A stretch of 64,000 nucleotides of DNA. Source: Yarrowia lipolytica (lineage: Eukaryota > Ascomycota > Dipodascomycetes > Dipodascales). This document shows positions 1 to 9,916 of this stretch, piece by piece. Location of the stretch: contig NC_090775.1 of assembly GCF_001761485.1 (NCBI RefSeq), forward strand, positions 3,727,001 through 3,791,000. Reading direction: 5' to 3'. Under the pieces are notes generated by a model. The model saw only the letters and a program-made list of their open reading frames with translations. It had not been told where the DNA came from and did not search any database. Position 1 is the stretch's first letter, and every line of letters starts with the position of its first letter. The position numbers and the translations under genes were made by a program.

Positions 1-217
1 CGGAAGGGGTCGTAAAGTTGTGATTCGAGTGGAGGGACATGTACCAATGGCGATATCTTTGATCTCACCTTACATCTATCGTACAGTGTACGGTGACGTG
101 CTCGTTAAGCTAGTCTTCTATTGTAGCACCCCTTCTATGATCTCCCTTTCTTATCTGCGAAGCTAACGCTATCGTTCCTCGATGTTAAGGGACGAAACTT
201 AACTGTGGAAATGCCAT

Positions 218-225
218 TATATATA
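218..225 (+). promoter_or_regulatory. TATA-like element upstream of the MFS transporter
   Basis: A TATATATA run lies about 70-80 bp before the ATG at 297. The rest of 1-296 holds no gene that I can see. The call rests only on sequence and spacing. Confidence 0.35.
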
Positions 226-296
226 CTACTGTAGTGGTTCAATGAGTCTTAAACAGCTTCGGTGATCTCGATCTCTCCAACCACGCTATCCAGACA

Positions 297-2039
297 ATGT
301 CCAAACAGCCAAGAGATCCTCCAAAGGTCAATATACCACCACTCTCTAAACGATCTCCAGGATGCCCTTTACGTCCTACACAGAGCTCCCATGAGACAGA
401 CGTGCTCGGGGAACAGATTCAAGGTTCCCTGGTAAAAGCGTCCAAGGAGGACTACCCAGGGTATCTGAAGACTGGCCCTCAGTCTACTAGAAAGGAGTCT
501 TTCTTCGATCCGGACTTCAAGGTCATCTCCATTGAAACTGGCGTTGTTGGTTCTAAAGATGACATATCACCCGGCTCTGAACCTCCTGGCACAGTCCTTC
601 TGGAAACAACCCTCAACAATACCACTCGTCACCCAACTCCCTCTTCAGACCCCAATGATCCACTCAACTGGAAACCATGGAGAAAGGCGCTGAACTTCTT
701 CCTCGTTCTGTTCTTCACGGTTGTGGCTTTCTCATGCAATTGTGTGGCTACAGCGTTCTGGGGACAACTCAACACAGAACTAGGCTTCTCCTTTGATGAG
801 CTGAACAACGGGTTTGCTCTGGGCATCGGAGGTCTTGGAATCGGGTGTCCATTGTTTGTGCCTATCGCTGTAAAGTTCGGAAAGAGACCAGTTTACCTAG
901 TCGCCACGATTCTTGTGATCGTTGCCACCTTCTGGCAGGCAAGGATGAAGTACCTTCACGATTACTACGCTGCTTCTTTTCTCGAAGGACTGGCTACGTC
1001 GCTCTGTGAAGCCATGATTCAGATGACTATTGCTGATCTGTACTTTGTTCATCAGAGAGGAACCATGAATGGCATCTTCATGATCATCATTGCCATCTCC
1101 AACTTCCTGTCCCTGGTTCCCGCAGGCTATATTGCTACCAACATAAACTGGAACACCTGCTTCTGGATCTTGGGAGGTCTAGGGAGTGGTTTCTTGATAG
1201 TTTCCGTATTCTGCTTCGAAGAGACCAAATTTGAGCGAGCAGAGGATGATCCAAGAGATATACATGAACTCCATCCACCTCAAGGCAAGATGAAGTGGCA
1301 ACTAAGACCTTACACTATCACTACTGGGTCATGGGGTGACTTCTTCAAGACATTCTACACACCTTTTGTCGTTTTAATCTCGTTTCCGATTGTTCTCTTT
1401 GTAACCTTGCACTACACATTCATGCTCACCTGGCTGGCAATGTGTGCTACCACTCTTGCAAACTCGTTCACTCAACCTCCCTATGAGTTCTCCCCAGAAG
1501 CAATTGGAAACATGAACATAGCTCCATTTATTGGTCTGTTAATTGGCTCTTTCTATGGAGGCTGGCTTAATGACAAAAGCATGTTGTATCTCACCAAGCG
1601 TAACCATGGAGTCTATGAACCAGAGATGAGACTCTATATGCTCATTCCCATGTGCCTCATAATGACCGCCGGCGTATTCATGTTTGGGTTGTCTATTGCC
1701 ACTGGAACACATTGGGCAGTTCCAATGGTCGGACTGGGTGTTTTTGCAGCTGGTTTTGGGGCTAATGGAAGCATCACACTCACTTACCTCATTGACTGTT
1801 ACAGGGATATGATTTCTGATGCCTTCATTGGTATTGTTGTGGTCAGAAACATCATGTCTATGGTTGTTACTTTCTGTCTTTCACCTTGGATTGATTTGAA
1901 TGGTCTCAGAAACGTCTTCATAATCGCTGGTTGTCTATCTCTCGTTCCACTAGTTGTAACACCGTTCATGATCAAGTATGGAAAGCATCTGAGACGCCTG
2001 AGTGCAGATAAATACAACAAGAATAAGGGGGGTATTTAG
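297..2039 (+). CDS. MFS transporter, HOL1-like DHA1 family
   Basis: The 580-residue protein is a major facilitator superfamily permease. A hydrophilic N-terminal region of about 125 residues ends in PNDPLNW (119-125), a signature that precedes the first membrane segment in fungal DHA1 transporters. About twelve hydrophobic segments follow, split by a charged central loop near residues 310-345. The N-terminal half (WRKALNFF, FEETKFER-type loop) resembles the yeast HOL1 branch, which transports cations, polyamines or drugs. It should act at the plasma membrane by proton antiport or symport; the substrate cannot be read from the sequence. The ATG at 297 has a TATA-like run about 75 bp upstream. 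The gene is intact and shows no intron. Confidence 0.85.
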   Translation: MSKQPRDPPKVNIPPLSKRSPGCPLRPTQSSHETDVLGEQIQGSLVKASKEDYPGYLKTGPQSTRKESFFDPDFKVISIETGVVGSKDDISPGSEPPGTVLLETTLNNTTRHPTPSSDPNDPLNWKPWRKALNFFLVLFFTVVAFSCNCVATAFWGQLNTELGFSFDELNNGFALGIGGLGIGCPLFVPIAVKFGKRPVYLVATILVIVATFWQARMKYLHDYYAASFLEGLATSLCEAMIQMTIADLYFVHQRGTMNGIFMIIIAISNFLSLVPAGYIATNINWNTCFWILGGLGSGFLIVSVFCFEETKFERAEDDPRDIHELHPPQGKMKWQLRPYTITTGSWGDFFKTFYTPFVVLISFPIVLFVTLHYTFMLTWLAMCATTLANSFTQPPYEFSPEAIGNMNIAPFIGLLIGSFYGGWLNDKSMLYLTKRNHGVYEPEMRLYMLIPMCLIMTAGVFMFGLSIATGTHWAVPMVGLGVFAAGFGANGSITLTYLIDCYRDMISDAFIGIVVVRNIMSMVVTFCLSPWIDLNGLRNVFIIAGCLSLVPLVVTPFMIKYGKHLRRLSADKYNKNKGGI

Positions 2040-2449
2040 TATTTATTGATTAAATTAAATTATTCGTATCAATTTCAAACTACATTTGATAATTGGTTGA
2101 TGTCGAAGTCCGTATTCCACGTTCGCGATCATGACAGGACAGGTTTGCTCAAGCATGTCTCATCATGTAATGATACGGACCTTTGGAGCGTTGTAACTGA
2201 TTACGTGATTACATATGTCTCATGTGCATAGTATCTATGATCTCTTATCACTGGTATCTTTCGAATGATACCAAAAACATATCCACTGACTTCGTGGTTC
2301 TCTATTTTCAGGTTTTGTTTCCTCATTTAATTCTATAATTATTAATTATTTTTTATTCTAATGATTAAAAGTTGTTGTTTTTTTTTATTCTAGCGTCACG
2401 TGATCAATTACTGGGGGTTATAATGATTTAACGCTCCCGAGCCTCACCA
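2040..2449. other. Intergenic, AT-rich, no gene seen
   Basis: This is the 3' flank of the transporter and the 5' flank of the tRNA-Ser gene. It contains a short inverted repeat (arms TGGTATC and GATACCA, 2252-2273) and T-rich runs near 2340-2395. No open frame looks coding. Confidence 0.5.
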
Positions 2450-2547
2450 GGCAATTTGTCCGAGTGGTTAAGGAGTTTGACTTGAATTGAACTATTCTAG
2501 TTATCAAATGCGGTTTCCGCGCGTAGGTTCGAGTCCTGCAATTGTCG
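2450..2547 (+). tRNA. tRNA-Ser (anticodon UGA) with a 16-nt intron
   Basis: A complete class II cloverleaf can be folded. The acceptor 2450-2456 pairs with 2540-2546 (one G-T), the D arm spans TCC...GGA, and the anticodon stem is TTTGA/TCAAA with loop CTTGAAA. The variable arm is GCGG-TTT-CCGC, and the T arm is GTAGG/CCTGC around TTCGAGT. The anticodon TGA is at 2483-2485. A 16-nt intron (2487-2502) sits one base 3' of the anticodon, the canonical eukaryotic position. The mature length is 82 nt plus CCA, normal for serine. A T5 run at 2553-2557 should terminate Pol III. It reads UCA and related serine codons. Confidence 0.92.
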
Positions 2548-3119
2548 ATATGTTTTTGGAGTTGTTGGAAACTTCTTTTTTTGGTGTTTATCGTACGTAC
2601 AGTACAGTACATGCTGTACATGACAATGCAGCCAATTCTTCTATTTTGATACAGCTATTGTTGCTCATGTGTTGATAGGCACTTTTCTCCCGACAGGCAA
2701 ACATCTCTTCTTCATTAGATTTTCCTTACGATACTGTAATCACAACATGTGTGCAAGTGTCAGAGTGCAACTACAAGTATCGTATGTCTGGGGAGAAGTA
2801 CTGTAGGGACTCTGGTTTATGACCAATATCATTATACACGCCCATCTGAGCCACTAGATTCTTTTTTATGCTACTTCAGGTTTATAAACAATGTTATACC
2901 CGCACATACGATTCGGATTCGGTTGTTCAGAAGAGCGCATGACAATTGTGCTCGCGTGTTCGCGTTTTTTTCCTGTTCCTTCTCTTGATCGGATAAATAT
3001 ATAAACAATCAAGCAAAGCTAAATATTTATTTTTTTTACTCTAGGGAAATATATATATATTATTTTTTGAACATTTTTCTTTTCAAATACTCAAAACGCA
3101 GCCCGGAATCTCACTGGTA
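2548..3119. other. Spacer between the two tRNA genes
   Basis: This holds the Pol III terminator of tRNA-Ser, then AT-rich DNA with ATATATAT and T-runs (3025-3085) before tRNA-Arg. I see no coding sequence and no 5S rRNA, although Yarrowia is known for tRNA-5S fusions. Confidence 0.45.
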
Positions 3120-3208
3120 GAGGACGTGGCGTAATGGTAGCGCATTGGATTTCGGTTCTTCAGAACGACGTCCTCCAAAGGCTGCGGGTTCGAGTCCTGT
3201 CGTCCTCT
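3120..3208 (+). tRNA. tRNA-Arg (anticodon UCG) with a 17-nt intron
   Basis: The cloverleaf has acceptor GAGGACG/CGTCCTC, D arm GCG...CGC, anticodon stem TTGGA/TCCAA and a T arm around TTCGAGT. The anticodon TCG is at 3152-3154. The intron is 3156-3172, one base after the anticodon, and contains CGA, which can pair with the anticodon as in canonical pre-tRNA helices. The mature length is 72 nt before CCA. A T5 run at 3213-3217 fits Pol III termination. It should decode CGA, the dominant arginine codon in the biased genes here (for example ADE6 and MES1). Confidence 0.88.
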
Positions 3209-3993
3209 TCAATTTTTGCCTGCCAGTGTATTTCTGGCTAGTATTTCTTCTCTTTTTTTGATCCTCGTGATGGGAGACATGCAGAAAGGTGTAAGAGTTC
3301 CTGCATGAAGATGCAACCAGCTGGGTAAGATATTTGGGATGCGCATGGCACCTGAAGCAGTTATTGCACAGAGGGGAAGACGAAACGTCTTTATTTGTGC
3401 AAGTACTTGTACAGTTGAATTTGTATATACCCTTAAGCATTATCTCACTAGACATACACCTGTCCTTGTACTTTTACACTGTAGTATGGTCTCGAATCCC
3501 TCAGCTTCAACACCGGATCTAAGTTTAGCTGATTCTTTATCAATGATTTTTTTTTTTCTGCATATACATTCATTTAATTATAACTTTGCTGTGAAAGAAT
3601 AACCTTTGAGATGAATGTACGCTTACAATGAGAATACGACACAACTCAGGCACCCTAACGCACTCTTAAGTAGAATGATTAAATTGCATAGAATGACAAC
3701 AATCGACGACCATTAAGAGCTACCATAAGCAAAGTGTTTCTGATTAATAGTGAGCTAACTATGGATAATGTGTCTGTTTGATTGACCTCGATTGTGTAGC
3801 TGGGGTGACATCCTCAGATGCCTGCCTGAGACACTTGATGTCTGACACCTGCAGCTACTTGAGATGAAGTGCTAATACACTGGAGATAATCGTTGTAGTA
3901 CCCCCATAACTTCTCATACACACCAGATTCCCCTCAATTGCCTGGAACAATGATACCAGTAAAATCACCGTAAATGCCGTCAATACAGGATGA

Positions 3994-4253
3994 TTTGATG
4001 CTATTGTGGACAACAAGTTCCACAAGCTACCGAGTTGGTGCCACTATTGCTACCTCACCAGCGAAATTTACCTCGAGTTCGTCGATGCCGTCCACAAGTC
4101 CCGAAATAAGCTGGCAAATGTCAAAGATCTCCTTACTTGGAAGAAGAGCAAAGTTGGTGCGATTTCGATGGTCAGATCATAACGGACAACGTCCCATGTT
4201 TCCCACCTCCAATCTCGATTCCTGTGTTCTTTATAGTTGAGGAGAGGACTTAG
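3994..4253 (+). pseudogene. Possible relic of an unidentified protein gene
   Basis: From 3994 a frame without an ATG reads about 60 codons of protein-like sequence, with peptides such as SWCHYCYLTSEIYLEF and NKLANVKDLLTWKKSK. It uses Yarrowia-like codons (CTC, GTC, AAG). A second frame adds about 25 more plausible residues up to a stop at 4253. There is no intact reading frame of gene length. I do not recognise the family, and chance cannot be excluded. It could also be an unrecognised exon of a spliced gene. Confidence 0.25.
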
Positions 4254-4975
4254 GAGGTCTCAACGATCTCGGAGACATTAGACATTTTCCTGAAAACACA
4301 TGTCGTACCTCGAGCGAGCCAACTACATTAACCCCCAAAAACCCCCCACACATCGCATGCCCCTAAGATGAAAGCCTAACCCACGTTGTAGAAACCCACT
4401 TTTGCCACCCAACTTTGCACTCCACTTGGTTGCCAGCTGCAAGACCCGAAATAATATATAATACGCTCCTTGCAGATAGCAGATAGAGCCCACCCTGGAG
4501 ATCAGCCGCTCCAATTATGCTGTGAATTTACCTCCAGTGAAACCAGCCTATTTTAGAACGATATTTTGAATCGTTCACACGACAGGGGTCACTTTCATAC
4601 GACTCGACGTGCAATTCGCGTTATAGCATCCTCATACCCAGCCTGGCAGGTTTATGATGTCTTACAAGCATCTCCAATAAAAGAGAAGGTCTCAGTTACG
4701 CACTGAACTTGCAGCTTTCATGCTGTTTCTACCATTGTCCCAATTGAACTGAGTATGTATTGAAAAATTAGGTTGAGATAATGTCGTCATTTGAGAGGTT
4801 TCGAAGGGCACTACAGATTGTCAGACACTGGCCGTGCTGAAATCAATCGATGATGTGAATCAAGCATACTGAATTGAGCAGACTACCCTTTTCAAAATAC
4901 ATCCATCACCTCTCCTCCACCAATGACACCCGTTCAAAACCTACAAGGTTCAGTGGCGACTTTAGTTCCATGAGA

Positions 4976-4981
4976 TATAAA
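4976..4981 (+). promoter_or_regulatory. TATA box of the dehydrogenase gene
   Basis: TATAAA lies 59-64 bp before the ATG at 5040 and is followed by a pyrimidine-rich stretch (CACTCCACTCAGTCTC). This is the usual arrangement for a regulated yeast promoter. Confidence 0.45.
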
Positions 4982-5039
4982 CCCTTGCAATCCACGGAAG
5001 CTACTATACTCACTCCACTCAGTCTCTTACGCAACGACC

Positions 5040-6011
5040 ATGACTCGATCCAAGTTCACCGAATACAAACAAGTGCTGCGAAACAGCTGCGTGGGCAAGC
5101 CCCAATACACCGAGAAGGATTACCCTGATCTCGACGGAAAGAACTTTCTTGTCACTGGAGCCACTGGAGGAGTTGGTCTGGAGGCCACCAAGCTGCTGCT
5201 AGAGAAGAAGAGCCATGTAATCATGGTTGGCCGATCCAAAACAAAGTCTCAGTCTACCCTTGACGAGCTCCAGAAGACATACTCCCACGGTACCTTTGAT
5301 TTCGTCGAGGCTGATCTGTCTGACCTGACCACTGTGGAGCGAGCCGGAGAGTACATTCGAAGTAAGTACACCACTTTGGACGGTGCCATTCTCAACGCTG
5401 GAGTCATGGCTCCCCCCTATAGCCTCACTCCCCAGGGCCACGAGTCTCAATGGGGTATCAATGTGGTTGCCCATTTTCTGCTGTCCAAGTATATCTCTCC
5501 TGCTCTGATCTCGGCCGCCCAGACAGCCCCCAAGGACACCGTGCGACTTGTCTGGGTGTCTTCTTCTGTCGTTGCCATGAGTCCTTATGAAGGAGGTATC
5601 AAGTTTGACGATATCAACCACTCTAAGGTCAAGAACCCTTCTCCCTGGACCCTTTACTCCCAGTCCAAGATTGGAGATGCTTACCTGGCTTACCTGTGGT
5701 CGAAACACCATCCCGATTCTGGCGTCCTGTCCGTCTCTCTGGACCCCGGTAACCTGGCCTCTGATCTGTCCAGACATACTTCTTGGCTCTCCAGCATTAA
5801 GAACTACGTGCTGTATCCTCCCAAGTATGGCGCCTACACCGAGCTGTCTGCTCTGCTGAACCCCTCCGTCAAGAATAACGAGCATCTCATTCCCTGGGGT
5901 ATTGAGGGACACCTTAGACAGGATGTCGACGATGGACGACGTGGAAAGGACGGAGAAGAGCTCTGGCAGGGTCTCAACAAGGATGTCGAGGGCTTCTTTA
6001 AGGAGGAGTAA
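5040..6011 (+). CDS. Short-chain dehydrogenase/reductase, retinol dehydrogenase/WWOX-like
   Basis: The 323-residue protein is a classical SDR enzyme with a Rossmann fold. The cofactor loop TGATGGVG is at 39-46, and GRS (64-66) after the second strand suggests NADP preference. NAG is at 119-121, the structural Asn in NVVAHF at 141, the catalytic Ser in VSSS at about 174-176, and YSQSK gives Tyr206 and Lys210. The PGN motif after the sixth strand is present. The family reduces or oxidises aldehydes, ketones or retinoid-like alcohols; the substrate cannot be inferred. There is no signal peptide. The start is the first ATG after a TATA box. Arginine codons are mostly CGA, which suggests good expression. 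It converges on MES1. Confidence 0.85.
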   Translation: MTRSKFTEYKQVLRNSCVGKPQYTEKDYPDLDGKNFLVTGATGGVGLEATKLLLEKKSHVIMVGRSKTKSQSTLDELQKTYSHGTFDFVEADLSDLTTVERAGEYIRSKYTTLDGAILNAGVMAPPYSLTPQGHESQWGINVVAHFLLSKYISPALISAAQTAPKDTVRLVWVSSSVVAMSPYEGGIKFDDINHSKVKNPSPWTLYSQSKIGDAYLAYLWSKHHPDSGVLSVSLDPGNLASDLSRHTSWLSSIKNYVLYPPKYGAYTELSALLNPSVKNNEHLIPWGIEGHLRQDVDDGRRGKDGEELWQGLNKDVEGFFKEE

Positions 6012-6180
6012 CAGAAGGATGTACCTGTACTACGAGTAACTTATATCACTATAAAGAGAATCCATATGTATTATTTCAGTGTGTATATTCAACATTTTTT
6101 TACTCTATCTCATTTTCGTACACATGGCGAGTTTTTTTACTTCCAGTGACCTGAGATTTGGATATGTGTTCACCCCGGCC

Positions 6181-8433
6181 TTACTGTTGGCCTCCGAACT
6201 TGTTTCTCCACTCCTCAATCTGCTTCTCGTCAATTCGCTTGAACAGGTAAGCAGCCTTGCCAATGTGATGGCCACCAAGGATGTCGATGGTGAACTCGTC
6301 GGGAATTCGTCGAGCGGGTGCGTTAAGCTGCTTGTCGATGGATTCGGCAGTCTCGGGCATGAAGGGAGCAATGACGGCAGAGACAAGGTGGATCAGGTTA
6401 AGAGCCACACCCACAACGGCAGCAGACTTGGCAGGGTGGTCGGCAAACAGAGAGTTGTCGAGTTTATTATCCTGCAGGAACTGGTTACCTCGAGAAGAGA
6501 TGGCCATAGCGGTGTCCTGGGCGGACTTGAGCTTGGTGTTCTCCATGAGGGTGTTGTACTTGGTCAGCAGACCGTCAACGTCAGCCTTGAGAAGAGTGAA
6601 GGTGTCGCCGAGCTCAGAAGTAGAGAAGTCGGCAACGACACCGTTGTATTTGGCGTTGGAGAACTTGATGACTCGGTTGACAAAGTTTCCGAGGTTGGCA
6701 AGCAGCTCGCTGTTGTTTCGAGCCACGAAGTCGTCCCAGGAAAACTGGGTGTCGGAGGACTCAGGTCGAGCAGACAGCAGGTAGTATCGCCAGACGGAAG
6801 GAGAGATACCAGTGTCCTGGGCGTTGTTTCCGAACACACCGACTCCTCGAGACTTAGAGAACTTGCCTCCCTCGTACTGCAAGTACTCGGTGGTGGACAG
6901 ATGGTGGAGCTTGGTCCAGGGCTGCTTGGTTCCGAGCAGAGTGGCAGGGAAAATGACAGTGTGGAAGGGGACGTTATCCTTGCCCATGAACTGGTAAAGA
7001 TCAACATTCTCCGGGTTGTTCCACCAGGCCTTCCAGTTCTCGGGGGAGTAGTTGGCGGTGATCGAGACGTACCCAATAGTAGCGTCGAACCAGACATAGA
7101 GGACCTTGTTCTTGAAGCCCTCCAGAGGCACGGGGGTACCCCAAACCAGGTCTCGTGTGATACATCGTGGGTGCAGCTCATTGTTGAGCCAGCCGTCAGT
7201 GATGGTTCGAGAGTTCTTGGACCAGTCTCCCTTCTCGGCGGACTCTTGGGCCCACTCAACAGTCTCCTTTTGCAGCTTGTCGAGAGACAAGAAGATGTGC
7301 TCCGAGTCTCGAACCTCGGGGGAAGAGCCATCAAGCTTACATCGGGGCTTGATGAGCTCAAAGGGGTTGAGCAGAGTGCCGCAACCATCACACTGGTCTC
7401 CTCGGGCGTCCTCGTAACCACACTTAGGGCAGATACCCTCGACGAATCGGTCGGCAAGGAAGGCGTTATGCTGAGTGCAGTAAAGCTGGGTCATCTTCTG
7501 GGCCTCGAGGTATCCGTTGTCATGCAGCTTCATGAAAATATCCTGAGCAATCTCGGTCTGCTTGTCAGTGGTGGTCCGGCCAAAGTAGTCGAAGCCGATC
7601 TGGAACCAGTCGTAGACATCCTTGTGAATCTTGTGATACTTGTCACACAGCTCCTTAGGGGTCACCTTCTCTTCCAGGGCCTTGGTCTCGGTGGCAGTTC
7701 CGTACTCATCAGTACCACAGATGAAAAGGGCGTTGTAATTTCGGCCCTTGCAGTATCGGGAGTAGACATCGGCCGACAGAACGGATCCGATAATGTTACC
7801 AAGATGGGGCACATTGTTGACGTAGGGCAGAGCAGAGGTGATGAGGATGTTTCGCTGGCCGGGGACAGGCTTAATGACCTCGCTGCTGGACTTCTTGGCG
7901 TCGAAGGACTCGGACAGGTTCTGCTCGCCGGTGTTGAGAGGCAGATCAACGGGAGCAGCCACGGCCTTCTTGGCCTTCTTGACTTTGACTCGAGTGATTG
8001 CCTGGGCCAGAGTCTCGTTGGAAGCAAGCCGCTCGTCAACCCATTTTCCAGCCTCACCGGACTTTTCGTTAAGGGCAAATAGAGAGCCGAAAACAATAAT
8101 CTCCTCGGCAGATCCAGACGTGATGGTGGACAGCTTGAGAATAGACTCATCCAGAGACGTCTGGGCCTGGCCAGTCAGAAGCCGGTAGATAGTCTCCTGC
8201 TCGTACTTGAGCAGGTTAGATTCAACGGTCTCCTTGGCGCCAGCAAGGTATCGAACAACTGAGTTGGGCTCGATGAGGTTGGTGGAGCCAACCTCGAGGA
8301 AGGGGACGGTGATGTTGTCATCCTCAACGATAGGGGTTTTGGGAGCAAATTTGAGAACCGCAGCGACGGTCTTGACCACGCCGGAAACGCCAACAGGGCC
8401 TCCAGCCTGGGTGGGAATGTGCAGTTTGGACAT
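6181..8433 (-). CDS. MES1: Cytosolic methionyl-tRNA synthetase
   Basis: The 750-residue class I synthetase charges tRNA-Met in the cytosol. A GST-like N-terminal domain occupies roughly residues 1-180; in yeast the equivalent region binds Arc1. The catalytic Rossmann domain begins at NILITSALPYVNNVPHLGN, with the HIGH-type motif HLGN at 210-213. A zinc knuckle with CPKC and CDGC lies at 335-352. The KMSKS-type loop is KFSKS at 524-528. The anticodon-binding helical domain fills the C terminus. The length matches yeast MES1 (about 751). The gene is intact and intronless, and codon bias is strong. Because of that bias the opposite strand also stays open for over 600 codons; that antisense frame has no family features. 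Confidence 0.95.
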   Translation of the reverse strand: MSKLHIPTQAGGPVGVSGVVKTVAAVLKFAPKTPIVEDDNITVPFLEVGSTNLIEPNSVVRYLAGAKETVESNLLKYEQETIYRLLTGQAQTSLDESILKLSTITSGSAEEIIVFGSLFALNEKSGEAGKWVDERLASNETLAQAITRVKVKKAKKAVAAPVDLPLNTGEQNLSESFDAKKSSSEVIKPVPGQRNILITSALPYVNNVPHLGNIIGSVLSADVYSRYCKGRNYNALFICGTDEYGTATETKALEEKVTPKELCDKYHKIHKDVYDWFQIGFDYFGRTTTDKQTEIAQDIFMKLHDNGYLEAQKMTQLYCTQHNAFLADRFVEGICPKCGYEDARGDQCDGCGTLLNPFELIKPRCKLDGSSPEVRDSEHIFLSLDKLQKETVEWAQESAEKGDWSKNSRTITDGWLNNELHPRCITRDLVWGTPVPLEGFKNKVLYVWFDATIGYVSITANYSPENWKAWWNNPENVDLYQFMGKDNVPFHTVIFPATLLGTKQPWTKLHHLSTTEYLQYEGGKFSKSRGVGVFGNNAQDTGISPSVWRYYLLSARPESSDTQFSWDDFVARNNSELLANLGNFVNRVIKFSNAKYNGVVADFSTSELGDTFTLLKADVDGLLTKYNTLMENTKLKSAQDTAMAISSRGNQFLQDNKLDNSLFADHPAKSAAVVGVALNLIHLVSAVIAPFMPETAESIDKQLNAPARRIPDEFTIDILGGHHIGKAAYLFKRIDEKQIEEWRNKFGGQQ

Positions 8434-9190
8434 TTGTGTGTTTGAAGATGTGTGAAATGTGTGGGAGATGAAATTTTGGAGTCATATTAGAGTTTCGATT
8501 AGGGTTGGGGGTTGTGTGAAAAATGGAGGTGGAACGGGTGTGAAAGAAGGGTAATAGGGGCCAATATCTTTTCAACATGAACGGGAGAACGTTTCTACTG
8601 CCACGAAAAACGTCTATACTGTAGCAACATGACTTCTTTGCATTCTTCCACAGTATTTATCGCCTCACCCAACTCTCCCTCTCCATGACTGATAGATACA
8701 GTTAAGGCTCTTGGTGGGACCAGAAGGCAACCACTACTGAGGGATTTGGCAGCGAGCGGAAGTCCTCGGAGGCAAGGTAGGTGGTTAGAAGACGGACTGG
8801 AGAAGTGTTTCATGTTCTCTTTTCTTCCCAAAATCAGACCCTCTCGCAGTATCAATGTACCTCCGAGTCCCTCAATGTGATGTGCCTGCAGCCACTTAGT
8901 TTAAGTTATACGGGTGAAGTGGAGATAAATAGATGGCCGCCATGGCTCATGTCACATGTCTGGTGCAGTCGGTGGAGTTCAAGCGGGGGTAATAGCGCCT
9001 ACCGGGTGGTATCGTGCTACTTGCTTCGGCATTATGGGGGATCCTTTGAGACATTTTGAGTTCTCCATTTCCTGTAGGTTGTGGTTGTGGCTTGATCGTG
9101 TGACAAAGTAGCTGAGATAAGAAACTAGCTGTTGGAATATAACCCTTAGTCGGCGAGTATCTAACAAGTCAGGTTGATTGGTTTGTTCAC

Positions 9191-9224
9191 AGACATTTTT
9201 CAGGGAAAGACATTTTTCAGGGAA
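9191..9224. repeat. Perfect tandem duplication of 17 bp
   Basis: AGACATTTTTCAGGGAA occurs at 9191-9207 and again, identical, at 9208-9224. Two exact copies with no spacer suggest a recent slippage or repair event. Confidence 0.85.
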
Positions 9225-9832
9225 ATGAGCGCGTGTGAATTCCGACAAACCACAAGTTCTTTCTCCGGGCATGTGGGCCCATTGGTGTCGCCATAATTGG
9301 GTACTTCTCTGTATCTCAGAATGGGTATCTGGTCGGTGAAGTGTCATGTATCAAGATGTGACGTTCCGGATGACACTGCTATCTTCATATACAAGTACGG
9401 TCAAAAAAGAAGCGTCTATACTTGTAGCTGCGCTCTCTTTCCACTGCTTAGTTGTCGCAACAGAGTTTTCAGCCAGGAACCTTGGTGGAGAGCTGGGGTA
9501 ATTTGCGGACCATGTATCTCGTCAATTGCCGGGGTTCTGATACTATGATAGTATTATTATCGCCTTGACCATAGCATGGATTGTGGTTTCTTTCCCCACT
9601 CAATCAATTGGTTGCGTAATGATGTATGCTGAGATGTGAGGTGAAGGAAGGGTAAGGTAAGAGGGCAAGTCAACTTGCAGAGCACAACACTTATCATCGC
9701 GAACATTTGACATATTCGAGAGGTATTTTTGAATAGGAAGGTATTACCAAACCAATATATAATGGAAGGATTGATCTGAGAGTTTCAGATAAAAAAACAT
9801 GAATCCAGGCGAACCACACAGCACAGTCCCAG

Positions 9833-9916
9833 GTACGGTACAAGAATGTACAGTACATCCTGTACTCGTACTGTACTCGTGGGAGTACGATACTGTACCT
9901 ACAGTATGTACAGTAC
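9833..9916. repeat. GTAC-rich island, 11 copies in 84 bp
   Basis: Eleven GTAC tetramers occur between 9833 and 9916, mostly in TGTACAGTAC, CGTACTG or AGTACG contexts, so the stretch is highly self-complementary. Similar smaller islands recur in other gaps of the window. The function is unknown. Confidence 0.75.

Larger units (their letters stand above)
3209..5039. other. Gene-poor interval with one coding-like relic
   Basis: About 1.8 kb separates tRNA-Arg from the dehydrogenase. Short open frames (for example 3974-4240 on +) lack protein-like composition. The exception is the stretch at about 3994-4253, listed separately. The last 200 bp should be the promoter of the dehydrogenase. Confidence 0.45.

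Noticed and set aside
2040-3119. Solo-LTR or retroelement remnant near the tRNA genes
   Set aside because: Such elements often sit near tRNA genes, but I could not find paired terminal sequences or any recognisable part.
6079-8082. 667-codon open frame on the strand opposite MES1
   Set aside because: It is the antisense of a strongly codon-biased gene with clear synthetase motifs. Its translation is Val/Leu/Gly-rich and matches no family.
8979-9347. 122-codon open frame on the minus strand
   Set aside because: Random-looking composition with many His/Arg/Cys and no neighbours or motif in support.
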